64,000 nt of DNA, taken from the NCBI GenBank assembly GCA_946413655.1, contig CAMKLO010000010.1, positions 1-64,000 on the forward strand, given 5' to 3'. Position 1 is the stretch's first letter; each line of letters starts with the position of its first letter. Shown here one piece after another: positions 1 through 7,770 of the stretch. The stretch comes from an uncultured Fibrobacter sp. Lineage in GTDB: Bacteria > Fibrobacterota > Fibrobacteria > Fibrobacterales > Fibrobacteraceae. The notes beneath the pieces were generated by a model. It saw nothing but the letters and a program-made list of their open reading frames with translations. It had not been told where the DNA came from and did no database searches. A program made the translations under genes and the position numbers.

Positions 1-70
1 CAGCCATGTCAGTGACCTTGCCGACCTTGAACGCTTCGACCCACGGTTCCTTGAGGTCATCGGATTTCAA
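1..70 (-). CDS. 5' end of a leftward gene, cut by window edge
   Basis: Read on the minus strand, this stretch translates as KSDDLKEPWVEAFKVGKVTD, in codons typical of the prophage. It therefore looks like the N-terminus of a real protein that continues off the left edge. The first in-frame ATG is at 88-86, but a TAG follows three codons later (79-77), so translation would have to start at TTG 70-68 or the gene is broken. No clear ribosome binding site precedes either start. It may belong to a divergent late operon (protease, capsid), but there is too little sequence to name it. Confidence 0.35.
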   Translation of the reverse strand, partial: MKSDDLKEPWVEAFKVGKVTDMA

Positions 71-182
71 AAGTTTCTAGTCTTTCATGGCTTCAAAGTT
101 ACAAGCAGAAAACCGAAAGAGGAGATGACAGAGTCATGTCCTATGTCACGGTTCATCAAGTAAGTTTGTTGCGAGGCACTAT

Positions 183-419
183 ATGGACAAGAATTTTTGG
201 ATTGAAGCTTTCAAGCAGTTTGGCATTAGCGTCGTGTTCGCTGTCATGCTGGCCATCTTTTACACTAACGAAAACGCCAAGTGGGAAAAGAACGCCGCCA
301 ATGACCAGGTACGCTGGGAAGCCGTGTTAAAACAGTACAGCGACGACCAGAAACGTGCACTTGAAACGATACGTGCCTGCTGTGCCGAAAACCACGCACC
401 TTCCGGGAGAATGCAATGA
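183..419 (+). CDS. small single-pass membrane protein of phage head block
   Basis: This 78-residue protein has one hydrophobic segment at about residues 12-27 (FGISVVFAVMLAIFY), followed by a charged, probably helical tail with two cysteines near the end. A GAGG about 8 nt before the ATG supports the start. Its stop overlaps the ATG of the small terminase gene (ATGA), so the two are translationally coupled. Membrane proteins at this position in Mu-like phages are often lysis or spanin-like accessories, but nothing here proves that. Function unknown. Confidence 0.6.
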   Translation: MDKNFWIEAFKQFGISVVFAVMLAIFYTNENAKWEKNAANDQVRWEAVLKQYSDDQKRALETIRACCAENHAPSGRMQ

Positions 420-838
420 GCAAAGCTGAACTCAAGCCCCGCGCAAAGGAACTCTACACCATCCACCAAATGAGCCTGGCAGACATCAGCCGGGCTATTA
501 ACGTTTCTACCCGCACGCTACAGACCTGGAAATCCGAAGACCATTGGGATGAAGCCCGTGTCGCCATAAGCGGTGGCGAAAAGAACTTCCACGCACAGCT
601 TTTCGAACTGGGCGAAGTAATGGCTCGCAAAATCAAGCAAGACGAGCTTGACGGCGTTAAAGTTGCTCCAGAGCGTTACACTGCTTTGCAACGCATCATC
701 GACACGGCAGAACATGCCCGCAAGTACGAATCAGTAGCCCCGAAGGCTAACAAGTCCGAACTTTCCCCGGAAGAAAAACAGAAAGCCGCTCTCGCCAAAA
801 TGAAGGAAGCTCTTGGACTATGCCCGACCAAAGCCTAA
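416..838 (+). CDS. small terminase subunit, Mu gp27-like (DUF1804)
   Basis: The small terminase recognises phage DNA and loads the packaging motor. The 140-residue product has an N-terminal helix-turn-helix of the type found in these subunits (MSLADISRAINVSTRTLQTW, about residues 19-38). A helical oligomerisation region and a charged C-terminal tail follow. Length and order (directly before TerL, overlapping it by 19 nt) fit Mu gp27 and its DUF1804 relatives. The overlap with both neighbours indicates one coupled late transcript. The family call rests on the HTH, size and context. Confidence 0.75.
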   Translation: MSKAELKPRAKELYTIHQMSLADISRAINVSTRTLQTWKSEDHWDEARVAISGGEKNFHAQLFELGEVMARKIKQDELDGVKVAPERYTALQRIIDTAEHARKYESVAPKANKSELSPEEKQKAALAKMKEALGLCPTKA

Positions 839-2232
839 TCGACTACTTTTTTCCGTACCAAAAGAGGTACTTGCTCGACAAGAGCAAGGTTAAAATCCTC
901 GAAAAGTCCCGCCGTATCGGTGGAACTTACGTGCAGAGCTTCGAAGACGTGCAGGACTGCATCGAACAGCCCGGACTGAAGATATTCTTCAGCTCGGCAG
1001 ACATGACCGCCGCCGCAGAATACATGGATTACATAGCCGGTTGGGTTGCGAAGCTGAACACGATTGCAAAGGCGCTGGCGGAAATCAACTGCGAGGACAT
1101 TTCCGAATGTGAGTTTGCTGACGAAGACAAAGGCGTAAAGTCCAAAGTAATCGAGTTCAACAACGGTTCAAAGATTTACGCGCTATCCAGCAACCCCAAG
1201 GCGTTCCGATCAAAAGGCGGTAAAATCGTTTGGGACGAAGCCGCACACCACAAGGATGACCGCAAGATGTGGGCGGCCGCGAAGCCCGCCGCCATGTGGG
1301 GTTACTCAATCCGCATACTCTCTACGCACAACGGCGTCAACTCGCTTTTCTACCTGATCATCGACAAGTGCAAAAAAGGCGAACTCGATTACAGCGTGCA
1401 CACCGTTCCTATCCAGCTCGCAGTGGAAGAAGGCCTCGCCGACCGTATCTGTGGGCGAAAGCTCTCCAGGAAAGAACGCGAAGCGTGGCTGGAAAACGAA
1501 CACAAGGGATGCCTCACCGAAGCCATCTGGCAAGAGGAATACTGCTGCAACCCGCAGGATGAATCCAAGGCCATGATCAGCTACGACCTCATCCACAGCT
1601 GCGAGCGTCAGGGCGTTCTCGGGCTCGAAAAGGCCAAAGGCCCGCTCTACCTGGGTTGCGACGTAGCCCGCCACCGTCACCTTTACGTCATTTACGTTTT
1701 TGAAGACATTGGCGACCGCCTGATTTGTCGCGCAGTAGAGGCCTATCAGAACAAGAAGTGGAGCTATTTGGAACAGAAACTTTACAAGTTCCTAAAACTA
1801 CCGAACCTCATCCGCGGCTGTATTGACCGTACCGGATGCGGCGACCAGTTCACAGAACGGGCCCAGGACAAGTTCGGCACGGTCAAGGTAGAGGGCGTTC
1901 TTTTCTCGAATACGGTAAAAGCCGACCTCGCCATCAACCTTTTGCAGGCTTTTGAAGACCAGAAGCTCATCATCGAGAAGTGCCCGAAGTTCCCGGGCAT
2001 TGACACCAAAATCGAGGACGAGCAGGCCGAAAGCATCCACGCCGTCCGTAAGATTGTCACCTCTGCAGGGAACGTCCGCTACGATGCCGCAAGCACCGAG
2101 CAGGGCCACGGTGACTTCTTCTGGGGCGCGGCTTTGGCATACCACGCCAAATCGGCGAACGCGGCGGGTCCGATATTCGTTCAGACAGCCAATCCATTCA
2201 AGGGGCAAAACGTGAATTTTGACGGGTTTTAA
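820..2232 (+). CDS. large terminase subunit, Mu gp28-like
   Basis: This is the packaging ATPase and nuclease. The 470-residue protein has an N-terminal ATPase with a Mu-type degenerate Walker A (EKSRRIGGTYVQS, about residues 27-39) and a Walker B with following glutamate-like motif (KIVWDEAAHH, about 134-143). A C-terminal RNase H-like nuclease follows, with acidic residues in LGCDVARHRH and GCIDRTGCGDQF. The C-terminal GHGDFFWGAALAYHA is typical of Mu-like TerL. It overlaps the small subunit gene and is followed by 131 nt without a gene before the portal. The protein appears full length. Confidence 0.9.
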   Translation: MPDQSLIDYFFPYQKRYLLDKSKVKILEKSRRIGGTYVQSFEDVQDCIEQPGLKIFFSSADMTAAAEYMDYIAGWVAKLNTIAKALAEINCEDISECEFADEDKGVKSKVIEFNNGSKIYALSSNPKAFRSKGGKIVWDEAAHHKDDRKMWAAAKPAAMWGYSIRILSTHNGVNSLFYLIIDKCKKGELDYSVHTVPIQLAVEEGLADRICGRKLSRKEREAWLENEHKGCLTEAIWQEEYCCNPQDESKAMISYDLIHSCERQGVLGLEKAKGPLYLGCDVARHRHLYVIYVFEDIGDRLICRAVEAYQNKKWSYLEQKLYKFLKLPNLIRGCIDRTGCGDQFTERAQDKFGTVKVEGVLFSNTVKADLAINLLQAFEDQKLIIEKCPKFPGIDTKIEDEQAESIHAVRKIVTSAGNVRYDAASTEQGHGDFFWGAALAYHAKSANAAGPIFVQTANPFKGQNVNFDGF

Positions 2233-2363
2233 AAATTGCACAGAAAGGCCCTTTTAAGCCTGTTTTCGTTTTACCCTAGTAAACGGACTACAAACTTTAA
2301 AAAATCATTTTTCAACGAATTTGAACGGCGATTCAAAAGGATTAGAAAACTACCGAGGATTGC

Positions 2364-3866
2364 ATGAGCAAAAAGAACAAAAAACAACAGAACGATACCC
2401 AAAGCAAGCGTAATTTGCAGCTTGCAAAGGAAGTCGCCACCCGGAATGTCGCCGAGTATATCACCGGGCTAGACTACCTGCCGAATCCGGATACAATCCT
2501 CCAGAAGAACGGCGGGAACATCAAGGTTTACCGCGAAATGGTGGATGCACACCTCGATGCCGTCAAAAACAAGAGGTTCGCGTCCATCACGAGCCGTGCA
2601 TGGACAATCGACGGCAGCAAGGGCGACGCCAAGAAAGCGCAATTCATCGAAGAATACCTTTGGAACATTGACCTCCGCAACACGATTTCGCAGATGCTCG
2701 AAGCTATCGGCTTCGGTTTCGCCGTGCACGAGATTGTTTGGAATGCCGTGCAGACCGAAATCGGAGTCCTTATTTTGCCCACGGCCATTAAGGACCGTAA
2801 ACAGGAATGGTTCAAGTTCGGCAACGACGGCGAACTCCTGTTGCAAAAAAAGGACAGCACCCGCGAACAAATGCCCGACCGAAAGTTCCTTGTGACTCGC
2901 AACAGACCGACAGTGACGAACCCCTACGGCAACGCGGTATATTCCCGTTGCTTCTGGCCTCTCGCATTCAAGAAAGGCGGTCTCAAGTTCTGGATGCTCT
3001 TTGTCGAAAAGTACGGTATGCCCAAGGCTATCGGCAAGGTGCCGCCCACCGCGACCGAAAAAGAACAGCAGGACTTCCTCAAAATGCTCGTGGGCCTTGT
3101 CCGCGATGCAGTCGCAGTCATCCCGCAGACCGGCTCTGTAGAACTCCTGGAAACCCGCCTGAGCGGCACGAACCCGCACTCCGAAATCATCGCATGGGCC
3201 GACAAGGCCATGTCCAAGGCGTGGCTCGGCGAAACGCTCACCACCGAACAGACAAGTTCGGGCGGCACTCAGGCAATGGCTACCGTGCACAACGATGTCC
3301 GCGCAGACCTAGCCCTTGACGATGCCGCAATGGTAGAATCCAGCATCAACCAGCTCATCCGCTGGATCTACGAAATCAACTGGCCGAACGAAAAAGAAAT
3401 TCCCTGGATGAACATCATCCTCCCGGAAGACTTGCAAGAAGCCCGCCTCGAACGTGACGTGAAGCTTACACAGCTCGGAGTCAAATTCAACGCCCAGTAC
3501 ATCACCGATGTTTACGGTATCGACGAAAAGTATTTCGAGATGACCGAAGTCCAGCAAGGGGCAATGTTCGCGGAAGGTCCCGAAAAGAAGCCGAAAGTTC
3601 GCAATGCAGGTCTCGAACTCCGCAAGCAAGTGAACGCGTTCACCGAACACCTTGCAGACGAATGCGAAAAGGTGGATTTCCTCGCACCCATCCGCGAACT
3701 CGTAGAGAACGCAAAGAGCCTCGAAGAGGTCCGCGACAAGCTTGGCGGTTGCTATGGCGAAATGCCCATGGAAAAGATTGAAGACGAAATGGAACAGGCT
3801 TTCATAGCCGCAGACCTCGCAGGGCGTTTCACGCTTTTAAGAAAAGCAGGCATAATCGATGGCTAA
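2364..3866 (+). CDS. portal protein, Mu gp29-like (DUF935)
   Basis: The portal forms the dodecameric DNA entry ring at one capsid vertex. The 500-residue product matches the DUF935 family in length and style: an N-terminal positioned region, a core with FGFAVHEIVWNAV and FWPLAFKKGGLKFWMLFVEK, and then GMPKAIGKVP. The TLTTEQTSSGGTQAMATVH stretch is characteristic of this family (recalled consensus T-L-T-[TS]). It sits between TerL and the MuF gene, whose ATG overlaps its last codons (3859-3866), so coupled translation is likely. It appears intact. Confidence 0.88.
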   Translation: MSKKNKKQQNDTQSKRNLQLAKEVATRNVAEYITGLDYLPNPDTILQKNGGNIKVYREMVDAHLDAVKNKRFASITSRAWTIDGSKGDAKKAQFIEEYLWNIDLRNTISQMLEAIGFGFAVHEIVWNAVQTEIGVLILPTAIKDRKQEWFKFGNDGELLLQKKDSTREQMPDRKFLVTRNRPTVTNPYGNAVYSRCFWPLAFKKGGLKFWMLFVEKYGMPKAIGKVPPTATEKEQQDFLKMLVGLVRDAVAVIPQTGSVELLETRLSGTNPHSEIIAWADKAMSKAWLGETLTTEQTSSGGTQAMATVHNDVRADLALDDAAMVESSINQLIRWIYEINWPNEKEIPWMNIILPEDLQEARLERDVKLTQLGVKFNAQYITDVYGIDEKYFEMTEVQQGAMFAEGPEKKPKVRNAGLELRKQVNAFTEHLADECEKVDFLAPIRELVENAKSLEEVRDKLGGCYGEMPMEKIEDEMEQAFIAADLAGRFTLLRKAGIIDG

Positions 3867-5343
3867 GGAACTCGGTTTCAAGCAAGGGGCGTACAAGGAA
3901 GCGGTTGACTATTTCAAGCAGAAAATCAACCTTCCTACAAAACGCTGGAACGACCTCAAGGGCGCAATGCACACGAGGGCTTTCACCATTGCCGGTGCAA
4001 TGCGTGCCGACATCTTGCTCGATTTCCGCAATGCTGTTGACAAAGCCATCGAGAAGGGCGAATCCCTGCAAGACTTCCGCAACCGTTTCTATCAAATCGC
4101 AAGCAAGTGGCGTGAATCAGACCCAAGCTTTGACGAAAAGATGAAAAAGCCCAAATACGGTGCATGGCGTTCGAAAGTCATTTACCAGACGAACATGCTC
4201 ACTGCAGCGGCTGCAGCCCAGGAACGGCAAGCCAGGGAAATGCCCGAAGTGTTCACCCATGCAAAGTACGTGTGCATGATGCTCCCCGGAAGCCGCGAAG
4301 AACACAAGGCATGGAACGGCACGGTGCTCCCTGTAACCGACCCTTGGTGGGAAAAGCACAGCCCGCCCAACGGCTTCGGCTGTATGTGCTATAAGGATTT
4401 CATCAGCAAGTACGAAATGAAAGCAGGGCTTGAAAAGGAAACGAAAGCCCCGACCCCGGCAAACGACACTAGCAACATTGGCGAAAATTGGGACTACAGC
4501 ATAGGTGATGCCGACGCCGAGAATCAGCGACTCAAGGAACAGCTCGAAGAGAAAGAAGAAAAGCTACTCAAGGAATACCCGGAAACGAGAAAGAACGCTC
4601 ATAAATCTACTAACACCATTGACGAGGAAATCGAAAAAGGGGGTTCAAAAAACAACGACAACGAAGAATTCATTCTCAATCTAAGCAAAATAAAAACGAT
4701 AAAGGCGAAACCGCTGAGCGAAAAGGAACTCCAGGCAGAACGCATCGAAAGAGAAAAGAACTTTGGAGAACTTATCCAGAAGGCAAAAAAGAAAGGTATC
4801 AAGTACATCGAGGCCAAGCCACTAAAAAAGCCGCTTACTGAGCAACAAATCGTTAAAAAAATTGGCGGCATTGATAATGTCGGTGGAGCTTGTTCCTCGC
4901 AGGCATTAGCGTATATCGCTAATAGATTTGGATTTGACGTCAAGGATTACAGAGGCGAGGATAGCCTTGATTTTTTCAGTAAAGACAGTACCATCAATAG
5001 GCTTACCAAATCAGGAGGCTTTGTTGCGATGGAGTGTGGCATGAAAAATACAGAAACTTTGTTTAGGCATATAGAACAAGGAAAGGAATATTACTTCAAA
5101 TGCGGCGTACATGCTGTTATAGTCCGTAAAAAAGAAAATGTATTCGAATGTCTTGAACTACAAGATTCACCAAGGCAGAATGGGTTTAAACCGCTAACAA
5201 TTGAAGAACTTAAGGACAGATTTGAAGCAACATCAAAAATTAAAGATAAGGAGTATAATTACATAATTGACATCGAAAAAATGAAAGACTCCCCAAAATT
5301 TAGGGAGCTTCTAGGATATTTCAACACTCAAGAAAAGAAATAA
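3859..5343 (+). CDS. MuF head morphogenesis protein with C-terminal papain-like toxin domain
   Basis: Residues 1 to about 190 are a Phage_Mu_F/SPP1 gp7-type minor head protein: YGAWRSKVIYQTNMLTAAAA, EHKAWNGTVLPVTDPWW, then PPNGFGCMC. A charged coiled-coil-like linker follows (about 215-330). Residues 330-494 do not belong to the head family. They contain GGACSSQALAYIANRFGFDV with Cys345, then CGVHAVIV with His418 and LELQDSP with Asp436. This Cys, His-Ala-hydrophobic, Asp order is that of papain-fold toxin domains of polymorphic toxins. The C-terminal third is visibly AT-richer than the head part, suggesting a swapped module. The gene is followed tail to tail, 7 nt away, by a small gene that could encode immunity. 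The head assignment is firm; toxin activity is inferred. Confidence 0.8.
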   Translation: MAKELGFKQGAYKEAVDYFKQKINLPTKRWNDLKGAMHTRAFTIAGAMRADILLDFRNAVDKAIEKGESLQDFRNRFYQIASKWRESDPSFDEKMKKPKYGAWRSKVIYQTNMLTAAAAAQERQAREMPEVFTHAKYVCMMLPGSREEHKAWNGTVLPVTDPWWEKHSPPNGFGCMCYKDFISKYEMKAGLEKETKAPTPANDTSNIGENWDYSIGDADAENQRLKEQLEEKEEKLLKEYPETRKNAHKSTNTIDEEIEKGGSKNNDNEEFILNLSKIKTIKAKPLSEKELQAERIEREKNFGELIQKAKKKGIKYIEAKPLKKPLTEQQIVKKIGGIDNVGGACSSQALAYIANRFGFDVKDYRGEDSLDFFSKDSTINRLTKSGGFVAMECGMKNTETLFRHIEQGKEYYFKCGVHAVIVRKKENVFECLELQDSPRQNGFKPLTIEELKDRFEATSKIKDKEYNYIIDIEKMKDSPKFRELLGYFNTQEKK

Positions 5344-5350
5344 ACCACAG

Positions 5351-5581
5351 TTAGTCTTTATTAAAGAAGTTTGCCCAATAAGGATTTTCTTTATCAAATA
5401 AGGATTTTTCTTCTTTTGAAAAATTTTTAGGGTAGTCTCCAAAAAGGAATAAAATTTTTTTCTTATCAAACGAAACAGCTTGATGACCGCAAAGACCCAC
5501 ATAACGAACATGCCAGATTTTATCACCTTCATGTTTCTTGTAAAACTCAATCTTTCTTGTTTCTTTGTCAACCGTAATCAT
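5351..5581 (-). CDS. small cytosolic protein, candidate immunity partner of the MuF toxin domain
   Basis: The 76-residue product reads on the minus strand from an ATG with GAGG about 8 nt upstream. It is soluble, acidic/aromatic, and contains FSFDKKK-type and YPKNFSKEEKSLFDKENPYW stretches. From memory these resemble a widespread family of small uncharacterised proteins (DUF7675-like) often seen near toxins; this was not searched. It is the only leftward gene inside the rightward head operon, is strongly AT-rich like the toxin domain, and its stop lies 7 nt from the toxin stop. Having its own leftward promoter would let a lysogen make it while the late operon is off. Confidence 0.6.
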   Translation of the reverse strand: MITVDKETRKIEFYKKHEGDKIWHVRYVGLCGHQAVSFDKKKILFLFGDYPKNFSKEEKSLFDKENPYWANFFNKD

Positions 5582-5633
5582 GATTAACCTCTTTTAGGAC
5601 AATATACCACTTTTTCAAAGGAAATGCAACCCC

Positions 5634-6146
5634 ATGGCAGATTTCATCAACGCAACCATAGAACGTCATGAGTTCGACACGCTTCTCGAAATCATGAAAG
5701 ACCGAGCCGTCCACCTGAAACCCATCATGGCCGTAACGGGCAACATGGTTGTAAAAAGCGTTCGCCAGAACTTTCGCGACGGCGGCAGACCCGAAAAGTG
5801 GACAAAGTCAAAGAAACCCAAGGGCACGACCCTGGTTGGCACCGGGGCACTCATGAGGAGTATTCATTACAAGCTGGACAGCGACGGTAACGCAGTAACC
5901 ATCATGACCGGGCCGCAAAAATACGCCGCAATACTCCACTTCGGCGGCACGACCGCACCGCACGAAATCAAGGCAAGGAACTTCAAAGCATTGGGCTTTA
6001 TGCGAGGTGGCGAAAAAGTCCATTATCGAAAAGTCAACCACCCCGGCTCAAACATCCCGGCACGCCCCTACATGCTCCTGCAAGACGAAGACATTGAAAA
6101 CATCAAAAAGGTAATGCTCGAATACCTAAAGGACCCCATCAAATGA
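5634..6146 (+). CDS. phage virion morphogenesis protein, Mu gpG-like
   Basis: The 170-residue product belongs to the phage virion morphogenesis family (Mu G / P2 S type), involved in head or tail completion. Recognisable features are VVKSVRQNFRDGGRPEKW, the GTGALMRSIHY segment, ILHFGGTTAPHEI, and the terminal PARPYMLLQDEDIE, the family's typical ending. An AAGGAAA stands about 9 nt before the ATG. It resumes the late head operon after the toxin/immunity insertion, and its stop overlaps the next gene (ATGA). It appears full length. Confidence 0.85.
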   Translation: MADFINATIERHEFDTLLEIMKDRAVHLKPIMAVTGNMVVKSVRQNFRDGGRPEKWTKSKKPKGTTLVGTGALMRSIHYKLDSDGNAVTIMTGPQKYAAILHFGGTTAPHEIKARNFKALGFMRGGEKVHYRKVNHPGSNIPARPYMLLQDEDIENIKKVMLEYLKDPIK

Positions 6147-6397
6147 CCAAACCCACACCCAAACAAACCGCAAAAAAACAGACCTACTACAACGAAATGC
6201 CCGTGGAGACAATCAAGATCATTCACGCAATCGTTGACCGCCCACAAATCCCACGCAAGGCCGCCTACGATATCGGCAATGCAGTGAAGTATCAATGCCG
6301 CGCAGGCCTCAAGCCCGACAACAATTGGGAAGACGATATCCGCAAAGCGGAAAACTACCTGCACCACGCACGAACCGGCGAATGGATAAAGGAATGA
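6143..6397 (+). CDS. DUF3310-like small phage protein
   Basis: This 84-residue protein contains IKIIHAIVDRPQIPRKAAYDI, GNAVKYQCRAGLKPDNN and WEDDIRKAENYLHHA. The pattern (helix, G-N-x-[IV]-KY-x-x-RAG, then a D-x-x-KA-x-x-YL helix) is that of DUF3310, a domain common in phages and sometimes called a nucleotide-kinase-associated domain. It overlaps the gpG-like gene by 4 nt and closes the rightward head block. Only 2 nt separate its stop from the stop of the convergent Mor-like gene. Its biochemical role is unknown. Confidence 0.65.
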   Translation: MTKPTPKQTAKKQTYYNEMPVETIKIIHAIVDRPQIPRKAAYDIGNAVKYQCRAGLKPDNNWEDDIRKAENYLHHARTGEWIKE

Positions 6398-6399
6398 AT

Positions 6400-6693
6400 T
6401 TAGAACAGAGACATCTGTCCGTTGTCACGCTTCTTTGGCACAAAGTTAAGGTAGCGGTAAATCGTGCGTTCGCTAACGCCCGTCTCGAAAGCAAGCTGGT
6501 GGACAGTCTTTTCGCAGTTGTCAGCCATGTAGCGGCGCACGGCGTTCGGAGTCATCCGGGATGGGCAGGCTACATGGTTGCCCGCAAAGCGTTTCCAGAT
6601 TCTCTTGGCGACATCGAGACCGAGGGTCTTTGCAACCCACTTTAAATCCTCGTTCGGCAAGTCATCAAATGTAAGGGAATCCCAGACGCTCAT
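6400..6693 (-). CDS. Mor/C-family transcription activator
   Basis: The 97-residue protein resembles the Mor/C activators of Mu, which switch on middle and late transcription. DLKWVAKTLGLDVAKRIWKR plus FAGNHVACPSRMT correspond to the dimerisation and beta-strand part. The C-terminal VHQLAFETGVSERTIYRYLN (about residues 64-83) is a clear helix-turn-helix. It is read leftward, convergent with the head operon, whereas Mu mor lies in the same direction as the early genes. A TTATATTT box about 12 nt before the ATG could be its -10. The HTH is certain; membership of the Mor family is likely. Confidence 0.7.
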   Translation of the reverse strand: MSVWDSLTFDDLPNEDLKWVAKTLGLDVAKRIWKRFAGNHVACPSRMTPNAVRRYMADNCEKTVHQLAFETGVSERTIYRYLNFVPKKRDNGQMSLF

Positions 6694-6756
6694 CTGTAAT
6701 TCAAATATAACTAAAAACGCACGAAATTACAACAATCCAAACAAAGGAAGTAAATT

Positions 6757-6969
6757 ATGAAAAATTTTATCAAGAAAAGATGGAAGTATATCGTCGCCGT
6801 AATAGATCTTGTTTACAATGCTGCTCTTGGTTTGCCGCTTTATTTACTTACGTTTCCTTGCTTAACACAGCATTTCTGGTCGCCTATTTTTTTCGGTTTT
6901 TTGTATCCGGCCTATTTTTGGGGGCTGTATAAAATCGACCGCTACGCACTGGATCTTCTCCACGATTAA
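6757..6969 (+). CDS. small two-helix membrane protein
   Basis: This 70-residue protein starts with basic residues (MKNFIKKRWKY). It has two hydrophobic segments, about 12-33 (VAVIDLVYNAALGLPLYLLT) and 40-60 (HFWSPIFFGFLYPAYFWGLY), then a short charged tail. AAAGGAAG about 8 nt before the ATG is a good ribosome binding site. The last 86 nt overlap the end of the convergent 6884-7741 gene. It stands alone between two leftward genes next to the lysogeny control region, a position where prophages carry accessory genes. Function unknown. Confidence 0.6.
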   Translation: MKNFIKKRWKYIVAVIDLVYNAALGLPLYLLTFPCLTQHFWSPIFFGFLYPAYFWGLYKIDRYALDLLHD

Positions 6970-7741
6970 TCTTATTAAACTCGCTCAGTTTCTGCTTAAT
7001 CTTGGAGTCAATTTTGTTTATGTATTCTATAGCCTCGCGTCTATTATCGTCGCTCAGAGCCTGTTCAGTAATGGATGAACTAAAGCGAGATATTTCTTCT
7101 CCAACCCACAAAGCAAGCTGGTCATACCCTTTGCAAAATCCCATTTTTTCAAAATTGTTTTCTATTTCTGGGAGAACCGACGAAACCGCAAACGCAAGAA
7201 GTTCGTCATCAGCAGCAGACCCGATTTTATTTAACAAAGAGCATAAGCCATTAAGAGCACTCACCGGGTTTCCTACACGCACTAAAAACGCGTACTGGCT
7301 AAACACCTTTGTCTTCAACATCTTGCTGGTTTCATTTTTGATTGAATCCAGTTTCGTCTGTTGTTCCTTTACCGCGTTTTCAAAATTCTGTTTTGTCTTT
7401 GCGGCGATTTCTTTAGCCGCATCTTGTGCAACCTTTGAAGATGTTGCGTCAAATTCGTTTTTCAGTTTTCGCGAATCAGAGTTTGTTTTGTGCGTTGAAT
7501 ATACAGTAAATACAAACGCGGCTATCGCCACCGATACGCTTACAACAGCCAAAAGACTGTTAAACGAATCTGCATAAAACTGCTGGGCGTCATGAAGAAT
7601 TTGGACAGAGTAATTCGAGTCAAGCATCACCTTCACGGTGTCGAAGGTTCTGACAGTATCGAACGAAACGGTGTGCACCGTATCGTAGACAACGGTGCGG
7701 AGGGTGTCATAGACGGTTTGGCACATGCTGCTGGAAGACAT
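6884..7741 (-). CDS. membrane-anchored coiled-coil protein co-transcribed with the repressor
   Basis: The 285-residue product has an N-terminal region of repeating D-T-V units (about residues 10-38). One transmembrane segment follows at about 62-82 (SLLAVVSVSVAIAAFVFTVY), then a long lysine/glutamate-rich helical region (about 85-145) and a folded C-terminal part. It starts 29 nt after the repressor gene on the same strand, with a GAGG about 8 nt before ATG. It is therefore probably expressed in the lysogen. That suggests lysogenic conversion, such as superinfection exclusion or host protection; this is inference from position and topology. No known family was recognised. Its last 86 nt lie antisense to the 6757-6969 gene. 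Confidence 0.65.
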   Translation of the reverse strand: MSSSSMCQTVYDTLRTVVYDTVHTVSFDTVRTFDTVKVMLDSNYSVQILHDAQQFYADSFNSLLAVVSVSVAIAAFVFTVYSTHKTNSDSRKLKNEFDATSSKVAQDAAKEIAAKTKQNFENAVKEQQTKLDSIKNETSKMLKTKVFSQYAFLVRVGNPVSALNGLCSLLNKIGSAADDELLAFAVSSVLPEIENNFEKMGFCKGYDQLALWVGEEISRFSSSITEQALSDDNRREAIEYINKIDSKIKQKLSEFNKINRGEDPVRSGRFYTAPKNRPDTKNRKK

Positions 7742-7770
7742 TCAAAACCTCAGTTCAATCATGTTCCCGA

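Noticed and set aside
77-79. TAG recoding as an amino acid in this phage
   Set aside because: Several prophage genes with clear ends (9421, 10170, 12236, 16832, 17048) stop at TAG directly before the next gene, so TAG is a stop here.
5311-5571. 86-codon leftward frame overlapping the candidate immunity gene
   Set aside because: It overlaps the toxin gene end, has no ribosome site, and its product is a frame shadow rich in Lys/Ile/Phe. The 76-codon frame has a good GAGG and a coherent sequence.
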